From Pseudomonadota bacterium (GTDB lineage: Bacteria; Pseudomonadota; Alphaproteobacteria; Rhodospirillales; Magnetospirillaceae), in assembly GCA_021847015.1 (NCBI GenBank), contig JAJZVW010000020.1:1-55652 (forward strand): DNA of 55,652 nucleotides, given 5' to 3'. Shown piece after piece: positions 17,970-27,745 of the stretch. The first letter of the stretch is position 1, and every line of letters begins with the position of its first letter. Below the pieces are notes generated by a model. The model saw only the letters and a list, made by a program, of their open reading frames with translations. It searched no databases and had not been told where the DNA came from. Made by a program: the position numbers and the translations under genes.

Positions 17970-18344
17970 TTGAGCGGTTCCGGCATCGCAGCACCGGACA
18001 AACGTGTGCCGGCAACGGGTTATGCCGTTGCCGACGCGGCGCGCGCTCCCGCCCGGCCGTCGCTTGCGGCCACGCCGGCTCAGGGCGGGAGCAATCCACC
18101 CTCTCCCCAACAGACGGCGGTTTCGGGCGCCGCGTTCGCCCCGGCGCAGAATTCCACCTTCCTGGCCCAAAGCCTGGCCCAACAGGACACGGCCGAAACC
18201 GCCGCGGCGCCGTCCTACGGGGACGGCCTCCGAGCCTATGCCCGCCAGACACAGTCGGCCCAGGACATGGCGCCCGCCGCCGAGATCACCCACGGGACAT
18301 TGCCGCGCCTGGCCTCGGGACGGTCGCTCGACCTTACCCTGTGA
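17970..18344 (+). CDS. Small protein of unknown function, TTG start
   Basis: 124 residues beginning at TTG 17970 behind a GGTGGGGGG ribosome-site-like run. The N-terminal half is Ala/Pro-rich and disordered. The C-terminal part (NSTFLAQSLAQQD, YGDGLRAYARQTQ) looks structured and codon use fits the neighbours. No membrane segment or known domain is seen. The opposite-strand frame covering this region looks like a shadow. Confidence 0.5.
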   Translation: MSGSGIAAPDKRVPATGYAVADAARAPARPSLAATPAQGGSNPPSPQQTAVSGAAFAPAQNSTFLAQSLAQQDTAETAAAPSYGDGLRAYARQTQSAQDMAPAAEITHGTLPRLASGRSLDLTL

Positions 18345-18467
18345 TTCCCCCTTTCGATTTGAGGTTGCGTCTCTGGTGTCATCGCGACACCGTGATCATA
18401 TGTCGGGGGTGAACCCACCATCGGCAGGCGTCGCGTGCCGATCGATCCTTGGGAAGGGTACGGAACC

Positions 18468-18944
18468 ATGCAAGGTCCGGCTGACACCGGCCAGTTCGGC
18501 GACGCGGCGCGCCTGCGGCGCGAGCGCCGCCGCCGGCGCGAGGTCGAGAACGGCGATTCGACCGATCGCGCCCCCGTGAACCGGGCCCCCGTGAACCGGG
18601 CCAACGACACCGACCGCCACGTGGGAATGCGCATCCGCGAGCGCCGCATCATGCTGGGTCTGTCCCAGCAGCAGATGGCGGACCTCATCGGCGTGACCTA
18701 CCAGCAGGCCCACAAGTACGAGCGCGGCATCAACCGCATCTCGGCCGGCCGGCTCTACGAGATCGCCCAGGTCCTGGGCGTCCCCGTGACCTATTTCTAC
18801 GAAGGCCTGGGCGCCTCGCCCAGCTCGGACCTGACCGCACGCCAGCGGATGTGCCTGGACCTAGCCCGCAATTTCTCCGCCATCAGCAACGAGAAATACC
18901 AGGAGGCCCTATCCCAGTTGGCCCGGGTACTGGCGTCCGATTAG
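18468..18944 (+). CDS. Cro/CI-type helix-turn-helix regulator
   Basis: 158 residues. A basic, disordered N-terminus (about 1-50) contains a tandem 15-base duplication encoding APVNR twice. A classic XRE helix-turn-helix follows (VGMRIRERRIMLGLSQQQMADLIGVT, then YQQAHKYERGINRIS), plus a short C-terminal helical part. This type is common in alphaproteobacteria as a chromosomal regulator. ATG 18468 is preferred over GTG 18435 because GGGAAGGG lies about ten bases upstream. Confidence 0.9.
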   Translation: MQGPADTGQFGDAARLRRERRRRREVENGDSTDRAPVNRAPVNRANDTDRHVGMRIRERRIMLGLSQQQMADLIGVTYQQAHKYERGINRISAGRLYEIAQVLGVPVTYFYEGLGASPSSDLTARQRMCLDLARNFSAISNEKYQEALSQLARVLASD

Positions 18945-19068
18945 AGCCGATCCGACTTTGACGGAATCGGCTCGTCAAGCCCGAGCGGCGCTTGAGCCCA
19001 AGCCCGCACGGACGTGCGGGCGCACTTTGCGCAACTCGGAGCAATTCCATCTTAATTGGGAATTGCTC
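18944..19068. terminator. Three consecutive hairpins between convergent genes
   Basis: Inverted repeats at 18944-18951/18966-18973 (GAGCCGAT), 19003-19009/19014-19020 (CCCGCAC) and 19039-19048/19059-19068 (GAGCAATTCC) fill the spacer between the XRE regulator and queG. The last one ends at the queG stop. Bidirectional termination is likely. Confidence 0.6.
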
Positions 19069-20180
19069 TAGCCGGATTCCCATTCGGCCAGCACGGCCGC
19101 GTCGTCCTCGACCGCCATCCTCCGGCCTCGGCATTCCGCGATCAGCGCGGCAGTGCCCAGACGCTTGAGCGCCCACACCGCCATCGCCCGCACCAAAGGC
19201 GATTGGTCTTCCACAAGATCGCGCGCCACCGCCGCGAGTTCGCTTCGGCCCGAATTGCCGATGGCGATCAGAACATTGCGCACGAAACGGTCGCGGCCGA
19301 CCCGTTTGACGGGCGAGCCGGCGAAGACCTGGCGGAAGCCGGAATCGTCGAGGCGGACGAGATCGGCCAGGAGCGGCGCCGCGAGTTCCGCCCGGGGAAA
19401 GAAATCCGCTTCCCGCGTGGGCGGGGCGAATTTGTTCCAGGGGCAGGCCGCCAGGCAATCGTCGCAGCCGTAGACCCGGTTGCCCATTGCCGCCCGCAAG
19501 CCGGCCGGGATGTGGCCCTTGTGCTCGATGGTCAGATAGCTGATGCAGCGGCGGGGATCCAGGCGCCCCGGCCCCTCGATGGCTCCCGTCGGGCACGCAT
19601 CCTGGCAGGCGCGGCAGCGGCCGCAATGGTCGCTCTCCGGCGCATCCGGGGGGATGTCGAGGGTGGTGAGGATTTCGGACAGCACGAACCAGCTACCCAG
19701 CCGGCGCGACACCAGATTGGTGTGGCGGCCGCCCCATCCCAGGCCCGCTTCCTGCGCCAGCGGCTTTTCCATCACTGGCGCGGTATCGACGAAGACCTTA
19801 ACCTCGCCCCCGAACTCGGCCACCATCCACCCCGCCAGCATCTTCAGCCGCTTCTTGACGAGGTCGTGGTAATCCCGGTTGCGGGCGTAGGCGCAAATGC
19901 TGCCCCGCTCGGGATGGGCCAGCAGGGACAGGGGATCGCCCGGCACGCCGTAGGGCATGGCCAGAACGACCGCGCTTTTCGCCTCGGGCCACAGCGTCCG
20001 GGGCTCGGTGCGGCGGTCGGCGTTCTCGGCCATCCAGGCCATGTCCCCCTGGCGGCCCTCGGCCAGCCAATCCGTCAGGTTCCGGCGCCATTGCGGACGG
20101 CCGAGCGCGGCGGCGAAGCCGGTTTCGGGAAAGCCCAGGTCCCGGGCCTTGGCCCGGATGCGGTCCTTGACGGCGATCAT
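19068..20180 (-). CDS. queG: Epoxyqueuosine reductase QueG
   Basis: Cobalamin- and iron-sulfur-dependent enzyme that reduces epoxyqueuosine to queuosine in tRNA. The 370 residues include the N-terminal cobalamin-binding reductase domain, two ferredoxin-type clusters (CGRCRACQDACP with a further Cys at RRCISY; CDDCLAACPWN) and a C-terminal HEAT-like region (ELAAVARDLVEDQSPLVRAMAVWALKRLG). It lies downstream of queF on the same strand, with a 39-base gap. Confidence 0.95.
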   Translation of the reverse strand: MIAVKDRIRAKARDLGFPETGFAAALGRPQWRRNLTDWLAEGRQGDMAWMAENADRRTEPRTLWPEAKSAVVLAMPYGVPGDPLSLLAHPERGSICAYARNRDYHDLVKKRLKMLAGWMVAEFGGEVKVFVDTAPVMEKPLAQEAGLGWGGRHTNLVSRRLGSWFVLSEILTTLDIPPDAPESDHCGRCRACQDACPTGAIEGPGRLDPRRCISYLTIEHKGHIPAGLRAAMGNRVYGCDDCLAACPWNKFAPPTREADFFPRAELAAPLLADLVRLDDSGFRQVFAGSPVKRVGRDRFVRNVLIAIGNSGRSELAAVARDLVEDQSPLVRAMAVWALKRLGTAALIAECRGRRMAVEDDAAVLAEWESG

Positions 20181-20219
20181 CGGGTCTCCCGGCGGTTCAC
20201 CGGCCGGCGGGGGATGGGG

Positions 20220-20684
20220 CTAACCCCGTCCCCGGTACGGGGGGACGCCCTGGTCCGGCAGCCACAAGCCCTCCGGCGGAGTCGCGCTCTGCCAGAAGAC
20301 GTCGATGGGGATGCCGCCGCGCGGGTACCAGTACCCGGCGATGCGCAGCCATTTCGGTTCGGCGGCGTCGATCAGGCGTTTGGCGATGGTCACGGTGCAA
20401 TCCTCGTGGAAGGCGCCGTGGTTGCGGAAGCTGCCGAGGAACAGCTTGAGCGACTTGCTTTCGATCAGCGCCTGCTCGGGCACGTAGTCGATGACCAGAT
20501 GGGCGAAATCCGGCTGTCCGGTGATCGGGCACAGGGAGGTGAATTCGGGCGCGGCGAAGCGCACCAGATACAGGGTGCCGGGATGGGGATTGGGAACGGT
20601 TTCCAGCACCGCCTCGTCGGGCGAGGCCGGCAGCGGCGAGGAATGGCCCAATTGGGTCAGGTGCGACGTCGGATCGCCCGTCAT
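20220..20684 (-). CDS. queF: NADPH-dependent 7-cyano-7-deazaguanine reductase QueF
   Basis: Reduces preQ0 to preQ1 in queuosine synthesis. 154 residues is the short, unimodular type. The active-site Cys52 and Asp59 are in [14 protein letters not shown]. The family signature ESKSLKLF is at 76-83 and FHED at 92-95. It is followed by queG, while queC is about 13 kb away at 33926. Confidence 0.95.
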   Translation of the reverse strand: MTGDPTSHLTQLGHSSPLPASPDEAVLETVPNPHPGTLYLVRFAAPEFTSLCPITGQPDFAHLVIDYVPEQALIESKSLKLFLGSFRNHGAFHEDCTVTIAKRLIDAAEPKWLRIAGYWYPRGGIPIDVFWQSATPPEGLWLPDQGVPPYRGRG

Positions 20685-20718
20685 GCTCGGTCCTTTCAGC
20701 CCGCCGCCGCGAACCGCG

Positions 20719-22185
20719 TCAGCGGGCCGCCATGCGCTTGATGGTGTTGGTGGTGCTGCAACCCTCGACCAGTTCGGCCAGCACCACCTTGCCGCCCCAG
20801 GCCTGCACCAGATCGGCCCCCACCACCGTATCCACCGTATAATCGGCGCCCTTCACCAGCACGTCGGGCTGGAGCGCGCGGATCAGTTCGAGCGGCGTAT
20901 CCTCGCCGAAGATCACCACCAGATCGACGGTCGCCAGCGAGGCCAGCACGGTGGCGCGGGCCGCCTCCGACTGCACCGGGCGGGCGGGACCCTTGAGGCG
21001 GGCCACCGAGGCGTCCGAATTCAGCCCCACCACCAGCCGGTCGCAGGCGGCCTTGGCCTGCGTCAGCAGCGAGACGTGCCCGGGATGCAGCAAATCGAAG
21101 CAGCCGTTGGTGAACCCCACCGCCAGATCCTTGCGGCGCCACCTCCCGACGATCTCGGCGGCGCCGTCCACCGCGACGATTTTCGACTCGCCGCCCCACA
21201 GATCGTCATGGTGAAGGGCCGCGACAACCTCCGAGGCGTAGGCGACCGCGGTGCCCACCTTCCCCACGACGATGCCGGCGGCGACGTTGGCCAGGCGCGC
21301 GCCGTCCAGCAGGCTGGCGCCGGAGGCGATGGACGCGGCCAGGGTGGCGACCACCGTGTCGCCGGCGCCGGAAACGTCGTAGACCTCGCGGGCTTCGGCG
21401 GGAAGATGGTGGACCGCGCCCGCCCCCGTCACCAGGGTCATGCCGTCCTGGCTGCGGGTCACCAGCACCGACTCGATGCCGCAGGTGGCGATCAGGTGGC
21501 GGGCGGCGGCGATGATGGACTCGTCGGAATCCACCGGCATCTTGGTGGCTTCGTGCAGTTCCTTGCGGTTGGGCGTCAGCACGGTGGCGCCGCGGTAGAT
21601 CGCATAGTCGATGCCCTTGGGATCGACGACCACCGGCTTGCCGCGGGCGCGGGCGCGGCCGATGAGGTCGGCGGCGATCCGATGGGACAGCACGCCCTTG
21701 CCGTAATCCGACAGCACCAGGGCGCCGACGCGGGGCAGCAGGCGCTCGGCGTTGGCGAGCATCCGCTCGCGCACGGCGTCGCACAGTGGGGCGGTGGTCT
21801 CGCTGTCGGCGCGCAGGAGCTGCTGGGCCGACGCGAAGAAACGGGTCTTGATGGTGGTCTGCCGCCCCGGCTCGACGATGATGCACGGATCGATCTCGCC
21901 GTGTTCGCCGACCAGCCGGGTCACGTCGCGGCCGGGCGCGTCGTCGCCGACCACGGACAGGAAGGTCGGCGCGCCCCCGATGGCGACCATGTTCCGCACC
22001 ACGTTGCCGGCCCCGCCGAGCATGGCTGTCTCGCGCTCTATGCGTACCACCGGGATCGGCGCCTCGGGTGAAATGCGATCGACGGAACCGTAGACGAAAC
22101 GGTCGAGCATGGCGTCGCCGACGCAGAGCACCCGTGTGCCTTTCAACTGCTCGACGCGTTCGACGAGATCGGAGATTTCGGTCAT
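20719..22185 (-). CDS. hldE: Bifunctional heptose-7-phosphate kinase / heptose-1-phosphate adenylyltransferase
   Basis: Makes ADP-heptose precursor for the lipopolysaccharide core. The N-terminal ribokinase-like domain (about 1-330) has [15 protein letters not shown] and the catalytic [14 protein letters not shown]. The C-terminal nucleotidyltransferase (about 350-488) has [18 protein letters not shown] 22185 is chosen because [16 protein letters not shown] matches the family start; the frame runs 27 codons further upstream. 488 residues is normal for the fused form. Confidence 0.95.
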   Translation of the reverse strand: MTEISDLVERVEQLKGTRVLCVGDAMLDRFVYGSVDRISPEAPIPVVRIERETAMLGGAGNVVRNMVAIGGAPTFLSVVGDDAPGRDVTRLVGEHGEIDPCIIVEPGRQTTIKTRFFASAQQLLRADSETTAPLCDAVRERMLANAERLLPRVGALVLSDYGKGVLSHRIAADLIGRARARGKPVVVDPKGIDYAIYRGATVLTPNRKELHEATKMPVDSDESIIAAARHLIATCGIESVLVTRSQDGMTLVTGAGAVHHLPAEAREVYDVSGAGDTVVATLAASIASGASLLDGARLANVAAGIVVGKVGTAVAYASEVVAALHHDDLWGGESKIVAVDGAAEIVGRWRRKDLAVGFTNGCFDLLHPGHVSLLTQAKAACDRLVVGLNSDASVARLKGPARPVQSEAARATVLASLATVDLVVIFGEDTPLELIRALQPDVLVKGADYTVDTVVGADLVQAWGGKVVLAELVEGCSTTNTIKRMAAR

Positions 22186-22390
22186 GCCATATTCCAGCCA
22201 GTTCGGGCGGAACGCCCTGCCCCCAACCGGCTCGGTTAAACCAAGCGTCCCGGCCTTGCAAGACAAAAGGGCGGGAAGACCGGCACCCGTCCCCGAACGG
22301 CAATCTCCATGCAGCGCAATTCATCGGGACGTCTGGCGCGTCGGCCGCCACCGCACCATGTAAGTTTTTAACCGTTCCGGGGAGTACCGC

Positions 22391-22747
22391 ATGGACCGTT
22401 TGCGCGACACCGCCGAAGCTTCCGTCCGCCGCATCGCCCTGACCGGATTGCTGGTCATCGCCACCCTGGTGGCGCCGCTCGGCGGGCAGCCCCGCATGGC
22501 GCTCGACATCACGGCCGTTCTCCTCAGCCTGGAGACGGCGGTTCTCTGGCAATTGGGGGTGTTCGCCCCGCAAATGCCGTTCGGCCGCTCGGAAGCCTGG
22601 CTGACGCTTCCCGGCGCCGATCGCCGGCAGCGGGCGATGTTCGCCCGGATGCTGGCGGAAACCTTCCGCCGCTACGCGCGCCGGCTTGCCATCGCCACCG
22701 GACTGGCGTGGCTGGCCGATCTGGTGGCGCGGCTCATTTCCGCGTAG
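22391..22747 (+). CDS. Small membrane protein of unknown function
   Basis: 118 residues with three hydrophobic segments (about 14-31, 40-60 and 97-115) and a basic loop (about 76-96). It starts at ATG 22391 behind GGGGAG and is divergent from hldE. No family recognised. Confidence 0.7.
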   Translation: MDRLRDTAEASVRRIALTGLLVIATLVAPLGGQPRMALDITAVLLSLETAVLWQLGVFAPQMPFGRSEAWLTLPGADRRQRAMFARMLAETFRRYARRLAIATGLAWLADLVARLISA

Positions 22748-22925
22748 CTCCCCCGGAGGAAGCGTTCCGCCCGCCACCCGAAAGAGAGGGCGGACCGCTC
22801 CCCCATCGTCGCGATAGGCCGGCCGACGCTATTTCCTGTTGATGCCGACGCGCCCACCTGGGACCATGGAAAACGTGCCACCGGAGCCCCCCGAGGGGGT
22901 TCCGGCTCCTGATCCGGAGGGCTCC

Positions 22926-24959
22926 ATGACCGGCAAGACACCATCCCTTCCCCGCGCCGCCGCCCTGGTCGGCCCGTTCGCCAGCGGCAAGACCAGCCTC
23001 CTCGAAGCCCTGCTCTTCCGCACCGGCGCCATCCCGCGGCAGGGACGGGTGAAGGAGGCCGGCACGGTCGGCGACGCTTCGCCCGAAGCCCGCGCCCGCT
23101 GGATGAGCGTGGAATCCAACATCGCCGCCACCGAATATCTGGGCGAGAAATGGACCTTCATCGACTGTCCCGGATCGGTCGAATTCCAGCAGGACGCCTA
23201 TAACGCGCTGATGGTGGTGGATGCCGCGATCGTCGTCTGCGACCCCGACCCGGCCCGCGCGGTGATGGTGACGCCGCTGCTGAAGTTCCTGGACGGGCAG
23301 AACATTCCGCACATGCTGTTCCTGAACAAGATGGACGTCGCCGACGGACGCCTGCGGGACGTGCTGGAGGCGCTCCAGGCGGTGTCCGACCGGCCGCTGG
23401 TGCTGCGGGAAATCCCCATCCGCGACGGCGAACGGGTGAGCGGCTTCGTCGATCTGGTCAGCGAGCGGGCGTACCGCTACCGCCCCGGGGCATCCTCGGA
23501 CCTGATCCGCATCCCCGACACGCTGCGGACGGAGGAAGGCCAGGCACGCCAGGACATGCTGGAGCATCTCGCCGATTTCGACGACCACCTGCTCGAAGAA
23601 TTGCTGGAGGACGCCGTACCGCCCCAGGACGAGGTCTATGGCGATCTCGCCCGGGACCTTGCCGGCGACCTGATCGTGCCGGTGTTCTTCGGTTCGGCGG
23701 AAGGCGGACAGGGCATCACGCGATTGTTGAAGGCCTTGCGCCACGAGGTCCCCGATCCCGCCGCGACCGCCCGCCGGCTCGGGTTCGGCGCCGACGGGGG
23801 CCCGGCGGCACGGGTGTTCAAGACGGTGCATGCCGCCCATACCGGCAAACTCAGCATCGCGCGCGTGCTGCGCGGCGAGATCGCCGACGGCGCCGCGGTG
23901 GACGGGGGCCGCGTCTCCGGGCTCCATGTCTTTCCCGCCGGCGTTCCGGCCAAGGCCGCCAAGGCTGGGCCGGGCGAGGTGGTGGCCTTGGGCCGTCTCG
24001 ATGCCGTCGCCACCGGCGACATGGTCGGCGCCCGCGGAGATGCACCGGTCCCCTGGCCGTCGCCGCTGGACCCCCTGTTCGGGCTGGTATTGCGCGCGGG
24101 CAAGAAAGCGGACGACGTCAAGCTCAGCGGCGCCGTCGCCAAGCTGGTGGAGGAGGACCCCTCCTATCGCTTCGAGCACAGCCCCGAATTCGGGGAGATG
24201 GTCCTGTGGGGACAGGGCGAGATCCATCTGCTGGTCGCCGCCGACCGCCTGAGGAACCGCTTCAGCCTCCAGATCGCCACCGGCAAGCCCACCATCCCCT
24301 ACAAGGAAACCATCCGCAGGGGCACGTCGGTGCATGGGCGCCACAAGAAGCAGTCCGGCGGCCACGGCCAGTTCGGGGACGTCACCCTCGATATCGCCCC
24401 CCTGGGGCGCGGCGAAGGCTTCGCCTTTGTGGACCGCATCGTCGGGGGCGTGATCCCGCGGCAGTACGTTCCGGCGGTGGAGGAAGGGGTACGGGACTAT
24501 CTGGCCCAGGGACCGCTGGGCTTTCCGGTGGTGGACATGGCGGTGACGCTGACCGGCGGCAGCTACCACTCGGTGGACAGTTCGGACATGGCTTTCAAGA
24601 CCGCCGCCCGCATCGCCATGGCCGAGGGCCTGCCCAAATGCGAGCCGGTGCTGCTGGAGCCGATTCTCCGGGTGGACATCTCGGTGCCGGCCGATGCCAC
24701 CCCCAAGGCGCAGCGCATCGTTTCCGGCCGGCGCGGCCAGATCCTCGGCTACGACGCCAAACCCGGCTGGAGCGGCTGGGATACGGTGTCGGCCTACCTC
24801 CCTCAGGCCGAGATGGGCGACCTGATCGTCGAGTTGCGCTCGCTGACCATGGGGGTGGGAACCTTCTCGTGGCGGTTCGACCATCTCCAGGAAATTTCGG
24901 GCCGGGTCGCCGACAAGGTGGTCGAGGAACGCCGCTCCGCGCTGGCCGCCGAGCACTGA
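22926..24959 (+). CDS. Elongation factor G-like translational GTPase
   Basis: 677-residue EF-G paralogue. The GTPase motifs are the P-loop GPFASGKTS (about 16-24), DCPG (G3) and NKMD (G4). EF-G domains II to V follow, with GGHGQFGDV and the C-terminal RRGQILGYD segment. The divergent P-loop and G3 (DCPG rather than DTPG) fit the EF-G-like/FusA2 group rather than the main EF-G. The role may be ribosome rescue or recycling, but this is inferred. ATG 22926 follows GGAGGG; longer in-frame starts begin at 22839. Confidence 0.9.
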   Translation: MTGKTPSLPRAAALVGPFASGKTSLLEALLFRTGAIPRQGRVKEAGTVGDASPEARARWMSVESNIAATEYLGEKWTFIDCPGSVEFQQDAYNALMVVDAAIVVCDPDPARAVMVTPLLKFLDGQNIPHMLFLNKMDVADGRLRDVLEALQAVSDRPLVLREIPIRDGERVSGFVDLVSERAYRYRPGASSDLIRIPDTLRTEEGQARQDMLEHLADFDDHLLEELLEDAVPPQDEVYGDLARDLAGDLIVPVFFGSAEGGQGITRLLKALRHEVPDPAATARRLGFGADGGPAARVFKTVHAAHTGKLSIARVLRGEIADGAAVDGGRVSGLHVFPAGVPAKAAKAGPGEVVALGRLDAVATGDMVGARGDAPVPWPSPLDPLFGLVLRAGKKADDVKLSGAVAKLVEEDPSYRFEHSPEFGEMVLWGQGEIHLLVAADRLRNRFSLQIATGKPTIPYKETIRRGTSVHGRHKKQSGGHGQFGDVTLDIAPLGRGEGFAFVDRIVGGVIPRQYVPAVEEGVRDYLAQGPLGFPVVDMAVTLTGGSYHSVDSSDMAFKTAARIAMAEGLPKCEPVLLEPILRVDISVPADATPKAQRIVSGRRGQILGYDAKPGWSGWDTVSAYLPQAEMGDLIVELRSLTMGVGTFSWRFDHLQEISGRVADKVVEERRSALAAEH

Positions 24960-24980
24960 TGTGCGCGGCGGACGCCGCGC

Positions 24981-26444
24981 CTATTCCTTTCCCAGCTTGG
25001 GTATGGGTCTTACGCCACCCCGGCGTCCCAGCCCGAAGCCCACGCGGTAAAGATCGGGCATGTTGACGCGGCCGTCTATCATCCGTTCGAAAATACCGAG
25101 GGCATCCAGGTCACGCCTCACCCCGTGCCATCCCTCCTCATAATGCTCTGGCGGCAGGCTAACGAATGCGATTTTCTGCGGACTTTCACCCAATTTTTCC
25201 ATCCAGCGTTCCTCGATGGTGTCGAAGGAACACGGCACCGTCACACCGCCCAGCGGCTCCATGAGCGTCTTCACCCAGGGGTAGTCTTCGGCCAGTTCTG
25301 ACACCCGGATTGCGGATGCCTTCTGCACGCCCCGCTTTATGCTTTCATAGTGTAGGGGGTGAAAATGGCCCGGATAGCGATCCTGCGAATCTTCGGCTGC
25401 CGCGCGGATCGCTGCCAGGAAAGAACGCGGCGAGGTATGTCCCCGACCGTCGGCGAGATGGCCAACCGACCAAGTGTACGGCACGCCGCGGCGATGGTCG
25501 CGTCCCATCTGTTTCCCGGCCAGTGCAGCGAACAGCCAACGATGAACGCCCTCATGTCGCTTGACGTACTCTTCAAGAGTCCATACGCCATCGATTGTCC
25601 GCAACGGCGGGTCACTTATCGTGCTGTTGTAGAGTTGGCGCAAGGTTTCCCCATGCGCTTCGGGGGCATTACAAAGATATTGCCAAAGCAGGCCGTGCAG
25701 GTCCAATGCGCCCCAGGTCAGCTCGACCTTTGTGGCCAACAGCTTCGATGCATCGGTGAAATCCATCACCTGCCGCCCCGCGAACTGATCCTCCCGCAGG
25801 AAGACCTTGCCGTGCAGGCGCTGGAACGGCTTGAGCGAGAGGACGACCCTCAGCAGGTCGCGCACGATCCTGTCCATCCGGTGCCAGTCGTCCCCGCCCA
25901 GTCGATCAAGAGCGTCGAAAACGATCAGGCCGTATTCGTTCCGCGAACCCAATTCATTATTGGCGCGTTCCAATAAACGTCCGAATTGTTCCGGGTCATC
26001 CTTGATTTGTTTGGTCGAATCTATCCACTTTTCTTGGGGCATCGATCCGAACACGATTTCCGCCAGCCACCGGGCGATAACGGCTCGCCAGATATGATAC
26101 GCCTCATACCCGTTTTCCAGCAGAGATTTGAAGACGTCCGCGTCAGGATAGGCATCTAGGTGAGGATGTTCGCTGTATCCGGTATGAACGGTGATCCGAG
26201 ACAGATCGGGGACGGAATCGCCCAGCATTCGCCGGATGAGGTCAGAGCGGAGCGCAGCGCTCCAGAACGTCTTGCCGACGCCCCGGCCGCCGATCACCAG
26301 CCCGCATTCCAGGCGCAACGCCTTGATGTGCGACGGTGGGACATAAACGTGGCGCGGCTGCGGTGTTTCCCCGTGCGGAGAGGTGTCTTCGGGCAGCGCC
26401 GCAATGATCGCGCGCAGTATTGTCTGGTTTTGCTCGCTAGTCAT
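24981..26444 (-). CDS. P-loop ATPase of the three-gene cassette
   Basis: 487 residues. Walker A is GGRGVGKT (52-59) and Walker B is GLIVFDALDRLG (172-183), with acidic residues at 177 and 180. A helical region and a C-terminal winged-helix-like tail (about 390-480) follow. The layout resembles STAND/AAA-type ATPases that act as switches. No nuclease, protease or membrane domain is visible. Its ATG overlaps the stop of the KGGVGR ATPase by four bases. The sequence is less GC-rich than flanking genes (29 of 60 bases in line 25921-25980). The function is unknown; defence or stress control is inferred from gene context. Confidence 0.85.
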   Translation of the reverse strand: MTSEQNQTILRAIIAALPEDTSPHGETPQPRHVYVPPSHIKALRLECGLVIGGRGVGKTFWSAALRSDLIRRMLGDSVPDLSRITVHTGYSEHPHLDAYPDADVFKSLLENGYEAYHIWRAVIARWLAEIVFGSMPQEKWIDSTKQIKDDPEQFGRLLERANNELGSRNEYGLIVFDALDRLGGDDWHRMDRIVRDLLRVVLSLKPFQRLHGKVFLREDQFAGRQVMDFTDASKLLATKVELTWGALDLHGLLWQYLCNAPEAHGETLRQLYNSTISDPPLRTIDGVWTLEEYVKRHEGVHRWLFAALAGKQMGRDHRRGVPYTWSVGHLADGRGHTSPRSFLAAIRAAAEDSQDRYPGHFHPLHYESIKRGVQKASAIRVSELAEDYPWVKTLMEPLGGVTVPCSFDTIEERWMEKLGESPQKIAFVSLPPEHYEEGWHGVRRDLDALGIFERMIDGRVNMPDLYRVGFGLGRRGGVRPIPKLGKE

Positions 26445-27745
26445 ACCGCATCTCGGTCGATCTCGACGGAAGCCATGACACCTTCGATCAGCGGGCCGAA
26501 TACCGCATTTATCTCATCGCGTCCGATTACACTCAGTTTGCCGTGGAGGCTCTGGAGTGCTGCGAAACCGCGATGCCAGCGCACCGCCCAAGGGTAGTGG
26601 GGTGCCGATTCATCCGATTGGTCGAAGCTCCATGAATCTCCTTCGGACAGTATCGCACCCGCAGGAATCTCGTCATAGAGTTCGTCGGCAAAGGCATCCC
26701 AGGCCCGTTCCCGCAATTCCTCAAAATATTTGTCAGCACCGGTTTCGGGGATCATCGCACCGACGATCTGGAGGCGTTCGCGTATCTCTCTTACCCGTCC
26801 GGCCTTACGCCAATGCCGGAACAACATGCGATAGCCGGTCCAGGTTTGATCGCCGTCAATGGCGAACAGCAGGATTGTCGATGCTCCAAGGCCGGTGAGG
26901 CAAGCCGAGGCAGCCTCGTCGATCCCGGCCCGAGAGTCGATCAGCACCACGCTAGGGCGCCAGCGCTCCTCCACCCTGTCCAGCAGACGGCGAAGCCGTT
27001 CCGGCCAGGATTCACGCTGACCGTTTCGACCCGCCTTGGACATCCAGACTCGGCCAAGCTTGGACAAGTATTCACCAGGATCTTTACCATGAGCGGGAAC
27101 CACGAGAATGTCCCCATTTCTGGACAGCTCGCTCGTCGCCACCATATCAGCGAACACCAACTCGCTGTTATCCACCAAGTCCTCGACCAGCCAGTCGGCG
27201 ATGCCGTAGGCTGGTCGCCGGTCTTGAGGAAGCAGTGACGAGGAGAGGCCCGGAGACTCCAGATCCATATCGAGCACCAACACACGCTCCCCCCGTTCTG
27301 CCAGCACCCAGGCTGTCGCGGCGAGAGCTGTCGAGCGGCCGACGCCGCCTTTGATCGAGAAGAAAACAATCCGTTGCGCCGTCGTCAGCGGCGGGGTGAT
27401 CTTCGCCCAATCCCCTTCCATCGCCAGACGGTCGACGACGTTGATTCCCGCGCAATCTTCGAGGGGAAACGCCGATTCTTCGGTGATGGACCCCTCGATA
27501 TTTGGTTCGAACATCAGCATCTGCTCGGCGGAATGGGCGTGTGGCCCCAGGGCGTCACGAGCTTCCCTGGCGATGGCGTCCAATTCCGCCCGTGCCGCCG
27601 GATTGGTTTCCCATTTTTCGTCCATGATCAGCCGCACCCGTCCGTTCAAATCCCGGTTGACCAGGATGGGAGCGATGGAAGCCACATCGGGGTGGCGCTG
27701 GAAGATTGCGGCTAGCTTCGGAAGGATCTCGTCGAAGGTCGTCAT
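26441..27745 (-). CDS. ParA/MinD-like ATPase with KGGVGR P-loop
   Basis: 434 residues. An N-terminal module of about 120 residues with no recognised family (I30-W45 looks like a beta hairpin) precedes a deviant-Walker-A ATPase: FSIKGGVGRST (129-139), VLVLDMDLESPG (155-166) and VVLIDSRAGID (266-276). The normal ParA KGGVGKT has its second lysine replaced by arginine, which defines a recognised variant group. ATG 27745 is coupled to the HEPN-like gene by an ATGA overlap; a longer in-frame start at 27868 would lie inside that gene and is rejected. Partition-type filament or nucleotide-switch behaviour is possible. No parB-like or replication gene is nearby, so plasmid partition is unlikely. Confidence 0.85.
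   Translation of the reverse strand: MTTFDEILPKLAAIFQRHPDVASIAPILVNRDLNGRVRLIMDEKWETNPAARAELDAIAREARDALGPHAHSAEQMLMFEPNIEGSITEESAFPLEDCAGINVVDRLAMEGDWAKITPPLTTAQRIVFFSIKGGVGRSTALAATAWVLAERGERVLVLDMDLESPGLSSSLLPQDRRPAYGIADWLVEDLVDNSELVFADMVATSELSRNGDILVVPAHGKDPGEYLSKLGRVWMSKAGRNGQRESWPERLRRLLDRVEERWRPSVVLIDSRAGIDEAASACLTGLGASTILLFAIDGDQTWTGYRMLFRHWRKAGRVREIRERLQIVGAMIPETGADKYFEELRERAWDAFADELYDEIPAGAILSEGDSWSFDQSDESAPHYPWAVRWHRGFAALQSLHGKLSVIGRDEINAVFGPLIEGVMASVEIDRDAV

Noticed and set aside
17844-18293. 149-residue minus-strand frame
   Set aside because: Arg/Gly-rich and antisense to a better plus-strand candidate (17970-18344) with a ribosome-site-like run.
26441-27745. Plasmid or chromosome partition (parA) locus
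   Set aside because: The ATPase is ParA-like but no parB, parS-like repeats or replication gene is nearby. It is translated with a HEPN-like gene instead.
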